DNA of 11,725 nucleotides from the NCBI GenBank assembly GCA_023258775.1, contig JALQWJ010000002.1, positions 1 through 11,725 on the forward strand. The letters run 5' to 3'. The DNA is from Burkholderiaceae bacterium (GTDB lineage Bacteria > Pseudomonadota > Gammaproteobacteria > Burkholderiales > Burkholderiaceae_E). The position numbers and the translations under genes were made by a program. Of the stretch, positions 5,505-11,725 are shown piece after piece. Within the stretch, counting starts at the first letter, position 1. Each line of letters opens with the position of its first letter. The notes below the pieces were generated by a model, which ran no database searches, was not told the origin of the DNA, and worked only from the letters and a program-made list of their open reading frames with translations.

Positions 5505-6665
5505 ATGCAGTCCACTTTAGATCGACACGTCGAGATTCGCGATGCCATTCGTGACCTCTGCCAAAACTTTCCTGATGAGTATCATCGCGGTATCGACGAG
5601 GCTCGTGGCTACCCCGAAGCCTTTGTAGACGCCCTGACCCAAGCAGGTTGGCTTGCAGCGCTTATTCCCCAGGCCTATGGTGGTTCAGGGCTTGGGCTTT
5701 CAGAAGCCTCGGTCATCATGGAGGAGATTAACCGTTGTGGCGGAAACGCTGGAGCCTGTCATGGCCAGATGTACAACATGGGCACCTTATTGCGCCATGG
5801 TTCCGAAGCGCAAAAGCGTCAGTACTTACCTGAAATCGCAGCGGGCCGATTAAGGCTGCAGTCAATGGGCGTTACTGAGCCGACAACAGGTACTGATACA
5901 ACCAACTTGAAAACAACAGCGCGTAAGCAAGGCGACCGCTACATCGTTAATGGTCAGAAGGTTTGGATCTCTCGAATTCAACACTCTGACCTAATGATCC
6001 TACTTGCAAGAACAACGCCCCTGTCCGAGGTCAAGCGAAAGTCTGAAGGCATGTCGATTTTTCTGGTTGACCTTAAAACTTCGATTGGTCATGGCATGAC
6101 CGTGCGCCCAATCCGAAACATGGTCAATCACGAAACCAATGAGCTTTTTTTTGAAAATCTTGAAATTCCTGAAGAGAACCTTATTGGCGAAGAAGGCAAG
6201 GGATTCAAATACATCCTCGATGGACTCAACGCTGAGCGTATCCTGATTGCCGCTGAGTGTATCGGCGATGGCTACTGGTTCATTGACAGGGTCACTCGCT
6301 ATGTTAAAGACCGGCAGGTATTCGGTCGCCCGATTGGACAGAATCAAGGTGTGCAGTTTCCAATCGCTGATGCCTATATCGAGGTCGAAGCTGCAAACCT
6401 GATGCGTTATGCGGCCTGTGACCTCTTTGATCAGCAACAGGCTTGCGGTGCACAAGCGAACATGGCCAAGTACCTTGCTGCAAAGGCGAGTTGGGAAGCA
6501 GCAAATGCATGTTTGCAGTTTCATGGCGGATTTGGTTTTGCTTGCGAATATGATGTTGAACGTAAATTTCGTGAGACTAGGCTTTATCAGGTAGCACCGA
6601 TATCGACCAATCTGATTTTTTCTTATATCGCAGAGCATGTGCTTGGACTACCCCGATCGTTTTAA
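5505..6665 (+). CDS. Acyl-CoA dehydrogenase family flavoprotein (rightward paralog)
   Basis: This is a 386-residue FAD-dependent acyl-CoA dehydrogenase, paralogous to the divergent neighbour and colinear with it along its length. It shows GWLAALIPQAYGGSGLGL (48-65), MGVTEPTTGTDT (121-132, flavin-binding segment), GQKVWISR (150-157), LIGEEGKGFKYILDGLNAER (226-245), RQVFGRPIGQNQ (270-281) and LQFHGGFGFACEYDVER (337-353). As in the paralog, the C-terminal YEG catalytic motif is missing (LYQVAPIS), while E244 in GLNAER aligns with the isovaleryl-CoA dehydrogenase base. The substrate cannot be read from sequence; a branched or unusual acyl-CoA is possible. ATG 5505 follows AAGAAGG at about eight bases. 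The 28-bp palindrome lies immediately upstream, and the LysR gene follows after 73 bases on the same strand. Confidence 0.9.
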   Translation: MQSTLDRHVEIRDAIRDLCQNFPDEYHRGIDEARGYPEAFVDALTQAGWLAALIPQAYGGSGLGLSEASVIMEEINRCGGNAGACHGQMYNMGTLLRHGSEAQKRQYLPEIAAGRLRLQSMGVTEPTTGTDTTNLKTTARKQGDRYIVNGQKVWISRIQHSDLMILLARTTPLSEVKRKSEGMSIFLVDLKTSIGHGMTVRPIRNMVNHETNELFFENLEIPEENLIGEEGKGFKYILDGLNAERILIAAECIGDGYWFIDRVTRYVKDRQVFGRPIGQNQGVQFPIADAYIEVEAANLMRYAACDLFDQQQACGAQANMAKYLAAKASWEAANACLQFHGGFGFACEYDVERKFRETRLYQVAPISTNLIFSYIAEHVLGLPRSF

Positions 6666-6704
6666 ATAATGATTTGCTCGCCATTCGTGTGGATCGGTAC
6701 ATAG

Positions 6705-6722
6705 GTAAGTACAGAGGCTTAC
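6705..6722. promoter_or_regulatory. Short inverted repeat before the LysR gene
   Basis: GTAAG (6705-6709) and CTTAC (6718-6722) flank an eight-base centre, 16 bases upstream of the LysR start. LysR-type regulators often bind near their own promoters, so an autoregulatory site is possible. The arms are only five bases and do not clearly copy the 28-bp palindrome, though CTTAC resembles its CTTAG end. Weak evidence. Confidence 0.2.
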
Positions 6723-6738
6723 TGACCCTCGAAAGGCC

Positions 6739-7677
6739 ATGGATCGTTTTAAAGAAATTGAAAGCTTTGTAGCGGTCGCCACACGGGGTAGCTTAAGTGC
6801 TGCCGCAAAACTGCAGGGTGTGGCGCCTGCCATGATTAGCCGCAGGCTTGACGCGCTTGAGTCTAGACTTGGTGTAAAACTACTCGCGCGGACGACAAGG
6901 CGTGTGTCCTTAACTTTTGAAGGCAGCGCATTTTTAGAGGATTGCCAGCGAATCCTTCATCAAATGCGAGACGCCGAGGCCTCAGTGTCGGTGGGTGGAC
7001 TAAAGGCAAGCGGGCACATCCGCATGACCGCGCCCGCGGGCTTTGGAAAACGCCATGTTGCCCCTCTCATTCCTGGCTTTGTAAACGAGCACCGCGAATT
7101 GAGCATCTCGCTCGAACTCAGTGACCGCCTTGCCGATATGGTGAATGAAGGCTTTGATCTTGCGATTCGTATCGGTACATTGAACGATTCTAATCTTATT
7201 GCAATTAAGCTAGCTGACATGCAACGTGTTGTTGTTGCCAGTCCAGACTACCTTCGGAGGCGAGGTTCACCAAAGCATCCGGGCGAACTCCTCAAGCATG
7301 ACTGCCTTACATTCGGTAATCGAGGTAATCAGGCAAGAGGTTGGGAATTTCTGATCGATCAAAAATTGCAGACAATCAGAGTGCAAGGCCCTCTTGAATG
7401 TAATGACGGCGCCGTACTGCTTGATTGGGCGCTTGCCGGCCGCGGTATCGCTTGGCGATCGATGTGGGAACTGGGTGAAGCCTTGAATAATGGTCAGTTA
7501 TTGAGCATCCTCGACGACTTTCGCGCACCCGAGCATGGCATTTATGCAGTAGTCACCCAAATGCGGCACATGCCCCTGCGAACTCGCCTGCTGATTGACT
7601 ACCTCAAGCGATGCTACGCAAGTCCGGCGTATTGGGTGGCCGAAAAACCGGTTGCAACTTCTTCAAAATCAACCTGA
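6739..7677 (+). CDS. LysR-family transcriptional regulator (CrgA-like)
   Basis: This is a 312-residue DNA-binding regulator. Residues 1-60 form the LysR winged helix: MDRFKEIESFVAVATRGSLS, then AAAKLQGVAPAMISRRLDALE with the recognition helix, then LGVKLLARTTRRVSLTFEG. From about 92 onward the effector domain starts with HIRMTAPAGFGKRHVAPLIPGF and includes GFDLAIRIGTL, as in the CrgA-like periplasmic-binding-protein-type subgroup. The start fits family length, although the nearby GAAAGG is only two bases from ATG. The gene lies on the same strand as the rightward dehydrogenase and close to it, so control of the dehydrogenase pair is the likeliest job; the ligand is unknown. Its 3' end overlaps the opposing C45-type gene by 64 bases. 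Confidence 0.9.
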   Translation: MDRFKEIESFVAVATRGSLSAAAKLQGVAPAMISRRLDALESRLGVKLLARTTRRVSLTFEGSAFLEDCQRILHQMRDAEASVSVGGLKASGHIRMTAPAGFGKRHVAPLIPGFVNEHRELSISLELSDRLADMVNEGFDLAIRIGTLNDSNLIAIKLADMQRVVVASPDYLRRRGSPKHPGELLKHDCLTFGNRGNQARGWEFLIDQKLQTIRVQGPLECNDGAVLLDWALAGRGIAWRSMWELGEALNNGQLLSILDDFRAPEHGIYAVVTQMRHMPLRTRLLIDYLKRCYASPAYWVAEKPVATSSKST

Positions 7678-8780
7678 CTCGGCACATTCGGTGCAATCCA
7701 CCACCGTCGCTCGCTGCAGTTGATTCGGATACCGGCAACACTTTCAACCCTTGCCTGCTCGGGCAGTGAGGGATCAGGCTTACGACATACCGACAAAAGT
7801 CCATCAGACTCATCGCGAAGCAGCGCTTCGATCGTGGCGACCGTCATGGGGAGTTTTTCCGAATAAGATTGGGCACAGCGCAATCTGGCCTCGGTCGAAA
7901 GGGACGAGGCCATAACGGCTTGTTGACTGAGCAGCGGTGCACATAAAAAGTGATTGGTGTGTACTAACACTTCTTCACCCGCCGCGTACTCGGAAAATGC
8001 TGCCGGCGAGATTTCGAAGGACCCAATATCGCCGCTTGCATCGGCGGCAGGAATATTTGAAGCAGCGCCAAATCCCGGGCCTTCTGCCAATTGAACAAGC
8101 CTTTTACGAAGTGCCTTTAGACTGTCAAAGGAGAGGGCATGACGCAGAAGAACATGAACAGGCACGCCTGCTTTTGAGCCATCGGTCACAGAGCGCAGTA
8201 TGTTCAGACCGACTGCCATGCCTTGGTCGTTTACACCGATTTTCGCCAACATACCGGCTTCGGTCAGGGTTGCTATGGCTCGGCCCTTCGCATCCCTCGT
8301 ATGCAGAACAACAAGCGCATCGCGCTGCCGACCAATCCAATCCCAGTTCTGGGCAAGCCAGGTGTGACCATCGGCTGAGGCCCTTGCCGAAACTGCCATC
8401 GCCGTGCATTCGCCCCAGTCAAACAGTCCAAGCGCCTGATTGTGTAATCGTGCTGCAGCGGCATCGTCGCTAAGCTGTGCTAGAAATGATGAGGGCAGAA
8501 TCTCAGTTCGGCAATTGAGCGCCATGATATCGCTGAAAACAAGCTTTGCCCCTTGCGCAATTCCCTCCAGTTCCTCAAGCAAATACGGATCGGTTGCATG
8601 AATTGCATCGCGATACTGCATTGCACGACGGCCAGCTTCGGTCCAATCCACCCCGCAATCTGCAAATAATCGAGCGTAAGTTTGAACCGAATGAACAATC
8701 CGTTCACGCGCTCGGCTCCCATAGCGCTCACCTCGGGCTTTTGCTGAATCAATCGCGCGAACGTCAATCACTGGGAACAT
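7614..8780 (-). CDS. C45-family autoproteolytic acyltransferase/hydrolase-like protein (Ntn hydrolase)
   Basis: The 388-residue protein resembles the family of acyl-CoA:6-aminopenicillanic-acid acyltransferase. In that family a precursor cleaves itself before a Cys, which becomes the N-terminal nucleophile for amide transfer or hydrolysis. Visible family marks are the helical N-terminal part with ALNCRTEIL (87-95), the probable nucleophile C125 in WGECTAMAVS (122-131), the QNWDW motif (144-148), GMLAKIGVNDQGMAVGLN, and a later VHTNHFL. Cleavage would fall between E124 and C125. No signal peptide is visible, so the protein is probably cytoplasmic, and the substrate is unknown. A strong AGGAGG (8789-8794) precedes ATG 8780. 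Only 16 bases separate it from typA, so it is likely the last gene of that operon. Confidence 0.8.
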   Translation of the reverse strand: MFPVIDVRAIDSAKARGERYGSRARERIVHSVQTYARLFADCGVDWTEAGRRAMQYRDAIHATDPYLLEELEGIAQGAKLVFSDIMALNCRTEILPSSFLAQLSDDAAAARLHNQALGLFDWGECTAMAVSARASADGHTWLAQNWDWIGRQRDALVVLHTRDAKGRAIATLTEAGMLAKIGVNDQGMAVGLNILRSVTDGSKAGVPVHVLLRHALSFDSLKALRKRLVQLAEGPGFGAASNIPAADASGDIGSFEISPAAFSEYAAGEEVLVHTNHFLCAPLLSQQAVMASSLSTEARLRCAQSYSEKLPMTVATIEALLRDESDGLLSVCRKPDPSLPEQARVESVAGIRINCSERRWWIAPNVPSQVDFEEVATGFSATQYAGLA

Positions 8781-8788
8781 AGGCTAAG

Positions 8789-8794
8789 CCTCCT
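8789..8794 (-). promoter_or_regulatory. Strong Shine-Dalgarno of the C45-type gene
   Basis: The - strand reads AGGAGG, a full-strength ribosome binding site, eight bases before the start codon at 8780 and just after the typA stop. It supports independent, efficient translation of this gene from the typA transcript. Confidence 0.75.
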
Positions 8795-8796
8795 AT

Positions 8797-10662
8797 CTAA
8801 GCTGCGGCCTCTTCACGCGATGCGCGCTTACGCTCGTGTTCCTTCAAAAAGCGTTTGCGCAATCGAATGCTCTGCGGCGTAATTTCAACAAGTTCATCGT
8901 CTTCGATGAACTCTACGGCACGCTCCAGGGTTAAGGCAATCGGTGGTGTGAGCACAATCGCCTCATCCTTTCCGGAAGCTCGAACATTGGTTAGTTTCTT
9001 TTCCCGTACCGGGTTAACGACCAAATCGTTATCACGAGTATGGATGCCGATGACCATACCCTCGTAAAGCGCATCGCCTGGAGAAACGAACATTCGCCCA
9101 CGGTCCTGCAACTTCCACAAGGCATAGGCGACAGCCTCGCCATCGTCCTGGGAGACCAAAACACCGTTACGTCTGCCTTCAATCGTGCCAGCCCAGTCGC
9201 TGTAATCATCAAAGACATGGCTCATGATGCCGGTGCCGCGGGTCATATTCAGGAATTCACCATGAAATCCGATCAGGCCACGAGCGGGCACTCGATAGTC
9301 AAGCCGGACCCTGCCCTGACCATCCGGGACCATATCTTGAAGTTCGCCTTTTCGCTGTCCGATGAACTCCATGACCGAACCTTGATGACCTTCTTCAACG
9401 TCCATCGTGAGCATCTCATAGGGTTCGAACCTTTCACCGTTGACGATTCTCAACCTTGGCTTAGGCCGGGACACCGCGAGTTCATAGCCCTCACGACGCA
9501 TGTTTTCCAAGAGGATGGTCAGATGTAATTCACCGCGACCTGAGACCAGGAAGGATTCACCGTCGGGGCTAAACTCAACCCGCAAGGCCACGTTACTTTT
9601 TAACTCTCGCTCCAGGCGATCGCGGATCTGTCGGCTTGTCACATACTTACCCTCGCGTCCTGCAAGTGGAGACCCATTGACCAGGAATTCCATGGTCATG
9701 GTAGGTTCGTCCACCCGCAGCATGGCAAGCGCTTGCGCATTGGAAGGATCTGCGATGGTGCTACCAATACCTAATTCGTCGATGCCAGTGATGGCAACAA
9801 TATCGCCAGCAAAGGCTTCATCCATCGGTGCGCGTTCAAGCCCACGATAACAAAGCACCTGACCGATTTTCCCGTTAACCGCATCGGGCGCCTTGGAATC
9901 GGGATAATCCTCATCACGCCCCTGGAGCACATGGACCAATTGTCCTGTGCGGATACGCCCGCGTTGGATCCTTCCGATGCCAATCTTGCCCACATAACTC
10001 GAATAATCGAGCGCTGAGATCTGTAATTGCAAAGGGCCGTCGATATCATCGGCACGTGCAGGCACATGACGCAAAATCGCATCAAAAAGCGGCTTCATGT
10101 CCTTGGCTTTGCCCGCTTCGATGTCAGCAAGGACTTCCGCGGCAAAGCCTGCCAGCGCCGAGCAATACACCACCGGAAAATCCAGTTGCTCTTCGCTTGC
10201 GCCAAGCCGATCAAACAAATCAAATGTTTGATTAACCACCCAGTCAGGGCGGGCACCAGGACGGTCGATTTTGTTAACCACCACAATTGGACGCAGTCCC
10301 AAGGCGAGGGCCTTGCGGGTTACAAACCTTGTTTGTGGCATAGGCCCTTCAACGGCATCGACCAGCAGCACAACGCCATCGACCATCGAAAGCGCACGTT
10401 CGACTTCACCACCGAAGTCTGCATGCCCTGGTGTATCGACGATGTTGATTCGTGTATCGTTATACGTTACCGCACAATTTTTCGCCAGGATCGTGATCCC
10501 GCGCTCACGCTCCAAGTCATTGGAATCCATGACTCGTTCGGCGATCTGCTGATTGACACGAAACGTGCCGGACTGTCGAAGCAATTGATCGACAAGGGTT
10601 GTTTTTCCATGGTCAACGTGGGCGATAATGGCAACGTTACGAATGGCGGGGACGAGGTTCAT
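8797..10662 (-). CDS. typA: Ribosome-associated GTPase TypA/BipA
   Basis: TypA/BipA is a translational GTPase of the EF-G/LepA class. It binds the ribosome and aids large-subunit assembly and growth under stress or low temperature. The 621-residue product has the G domain at the N terminus: [10 protein letters not shown] (14-23), the switch region ERERGITI (51-58), [14 protein letters not shown] (76-89) and [11 protein letters not shown] (130-140), with a YCSALAG G5 segment. Domain II, an EF-G-like domain with [22 protein letters not shown], and the BipA-specific C-terminal domain ([19 protein letters not shown]) follow. Length is near E. coli BipA (607), with a short charged tail. ATG 10662 is nine bases after the truB stop, and its GGA-type binding site overlaps that stop. 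Confidence 0.97.
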   Translation of the reverse strand: MNLVPAIRNVAIIAHVDHGKTTLVDQLLRQSGTFRVNQQIAERVMDSNDLERERGITILAKNCAVTYNDTRINIVDTPGHADFGGEVERALSMVDGVVLLVDAVEGPMPQTRFVTRKALALGLRPIVVVNKIDRPGARPDWVVNQTFDLFDRLGASEEQLDFPVVYCSALAGFAAEVLADIEAGKAKDMKPLFDAILRHVPARADDIDGPLQLQISALDYSSYVGKIGIGRIQRGRIRTGQLVHVLQGRDEDYPDSKAPDAVNGKIGQVLCYRGLERAPMDEAFAGDIVAITGIDELGIGSTIADPSNAQALAMLRVDEPTMTMEFLVNGSPLAGREGKYVTSRQIRDRLERELKSNVALRVEFSPDGESFLVSGRGELHLTILLENMRREGYELAVSRPKPRLRIVNGERFEPYEMLTMDVEEGHQGSVMEFIGQRKGELQDMVPDGQGRVRLDYRVPARGLIGFHGEFLNMTRGTGIMSHVFDDYSDWAGTIEGRRNGVLVSQDDGEAVAYALWKLQDRGRMFVSPGDALYEGMVIGIHTRDNDLVVNPVREKKLTNVRASGKDEAIVLTPPIALTLERAVEFIEDDELVEITPQSIRLRKRFLKEHERKRASREEAAA

Positions 10663-10671
10663 TTGTTGTTC

Positions 10672-11616
10672 CTATTGTGAAAAGCTTGTTTGTGCGATGA
10701 GTCTTTGCGCAGCGAGCACGCCACGTTCATCGATCGATCCAGTTCCTAGAAGCTGCCCATCGGGTCGGTAAAGTCTTACCAAACCGGCAAGGCCTTGAGC
10801 ACCATGCGCAGCAAGAGGCAGACGTTGTCCCTGTATAAGACGTTGTGACGATTGATGATCAAGATCTATACGTTCCAAATGCAATAGTAAAGAATCACTT
10901 GGTAACAAGGCAGCGCTTCGCCCGGCAAAATCAAGTGGCTCGAGCCCATCGAGCGATAACATTTGTTCTTCCTTAAAGCTGGCAACTGCAATCCGTCTTA
11001 AGCCTGAAAGATAGGCACCACAGCCAAGCGCTTGACCAACATCATGTGCAAGGCTTCGAATATAAGTTCCTTTGCTGCAATGAACTCTCAAGCGCAGACA
11101 TGTCATCTCGCCAACGCTTGATGCGCATTGAACCATGTCTAAGATGTCTAACTGATGAATCACAATTGAGCGTGGCTGCCTCTGAACCTCGATACCCTCT
11201 CGTGCCCAGGCATACAAAGCTTTACCCTCGTGCTTGAGTGCGGCATACATTGGCGGTATCTGGCATTGAGGCCCTTTAAAACGATCTAATACTTCCGACA
11301 GTCGATGAAGATGAGGTGAGGGATCTGCCCAAACACTCAGGCTGCCCTCGGCGTCGCCCGTCGAACTCGACTGCCCCATCATGATGCTTGCCTCATAGGT
11401 CTTATCAGCATCGAGCAGTCCATGCAAAAATTTTGTTGCCTCGCCAAGTGCGATCGGCAACATGCCGGTCGCTAGTGGATCAAGCGTTCCACCATGGCCA
11501 GCTTTGGCTCCCGCGTACAGGCGTCTTAACTGCTGAAGCGCTTGATTCGATGAACTACCCAGCGCCTTGTCGAGAAGAATTAAACCGTCGACACCGCCTT
11601 CACTACGGCGTCTCAT
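10672..11616 (-). CDS. truB: tRNA pseudouridine(55) synthase TruB
   Basis: TruB isomerises U55 to pseudouridine in the T loop of almost all tRNAs and also acts as a tRNA folding chaperone. The 314-residue length equals that of E. coli TruB. The N-terminal motif GLILLDKALGSSSNQAL is followed by KAGHGGTLDPLATGML (38-53), where D46 is the catalytic aspartate; DKTYEASIMMGQSSSTGDAEG and the CSKGTYIRSLAHDVGQALG motif follow. The C-terminal part fits the TruB/PUA-like RNA-binding region. The start codon overlaps the rbfA stop (ATGA), which indicates translational coupling, with AAGG just upstream. It belongs to the rbfA-truB-typA run, commonly part of the nusA-infB cluster. Confidence 0.97.
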   Translation of the reverse strand: MRRRSEGGVDGLILLDKALGSSSNQALQQLRRLYAGAKAGHGGTLDPLATGMLPIALGEATKFLHGLLDADKTYEASIMMGQSSSTGDAEGSLSVWADPSPHLHRLSEVLDRFKGPQCQIPPMYAALKHEGKALYAWAREGIEVQRQPRSIVIHQLDILDMVQCASSVGEMTCLRLRVHCSKGTYIRSLAHDVGQALGCGAYLSGLRRIAVASFKEEQMLSLDGLEPLDFAGRSAALLPSDSLLLHLERIDLDHQSSQRLIQGQRLPLAAHGAQGLAGLVRLYRPDGQLLGTGSIDERGVLAAQRLIAQTSFSQ

Positions 11617-11725
11617 ACCTTGGAGTCATCAACAGCGGCCGGACGCTCGCCTAGTGCCTGATCGATCAGCCGCGACATCGCCATCCCGCGTTCGGTAGAT
11701 TGGTCATAGCGAAAACGCAGTTCAG
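11613..11725 (-). CDS. rbfA: Ribosome-binding factor A, C-terminal fragment (RbfA)
   Basis: This open frame on the - strand enters from the right edge and ends with TGA at 11613-11615, inside the truB start codon. The visible 36 residues begin ELRFRYDQSTERGMAMSRLI and end AAVDDSKV. They match the RbfA C terminus, where E. coli has a LRF.YD.S...GM.MS.L pattern followed by a DDS-containing tail. RbfA binds the 30S subunit and supports 16S rRNA 5'-end maturation and cold adaptation. Position directly before truB supports the call. Most of the protein lies outside the window. Confidence 0.88.
   Translation of the reverse strand, partial: ELRFRYDQSTERGMAMSRLIDQALGERPAAVDDSKV

Noticed and set aside
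6000..6638. A 212-codon minus-strand frame opposite the rightward acyl-CoA dehydrogenase
   Set aside because: It lies wholly within a clearly conserved gene on the other strand, and its product looks like translated antisense with no domain.
10027..10680. Long plus-strand frames opposite typA
   Set aside because: They are shadows of the typA coding sequence, which carries all G-domain motifs; the plus-strand products show no recognisable domain.

Overview
The window looks like chromosomal DNA from a betaproteobacterium, most likely Burkholderiales. The evidence is a DUF3460-type small protein directly ahead of scpA, a ScpA with the long N-terminal extension I associate with that order, and an rbfA-truB-typA cluster. 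Base composition looks moderate (not computed). I see no tRNA, rRNA, CRISPR array, insertion sequence or phage gene. The content is mostly housekeeping, but several small structures stand out.

Left part (1-2544, + strand): the tail of a probable SulP-type anion transporter (STAS domain), then a tight run of DUF3460 protein, scpA (chromosome condensation) and murB (peptidoglycan precursor synthesis). The last three genes are 9 and 2 bases apart and probably form one transcript. MurB starts at TTG and carries an insertion of about 66 residues built largely from ten in-frame 15-bp tandem repeats. The insertion lies just before the tyrosine that aligns with the substrate-loop tyrosine of E. coli MurB.

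Middle part (2545-7677): yaaA on the - strand (peroxide stress protein), then a 300-base gap holding 19-bp direct repeats and a hairpin. The gap leads into a solitary PIN-domain ribonuclease-like gene on the + strand. Next come two divergent, paralogous acyl-CoA dehydrogenase genes whose shared 160-base intergenic region holds two inverted repeats, one a 28-bp imperfect palindrome. A LysR-type regulator follows the rightward dehydrogenase and is the natural candidate to control the pair.

Right part (7614-11725, - strand): rbfA (partial), truB, typA and a C45-type Ntn-hydrolase gene, with a 4-base overlap, a 9-base gap and a 16-base gap. The first three are translation and ribosome-assembly genes; the fourth is an unexpected passenger. 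The PIN gene overlaps the left dehydrogenase tail-to-tail, and the LysR gene overlaps the C45 gene tail-to-tail, so little space is left for terminators.

No complete new defence or mobile system is visible. The best candidates for something undescribed are the repeat-bearing MurB, the repeat/hairpin region before the PIN gene, and the palindromic control region between the dehydrogenases.
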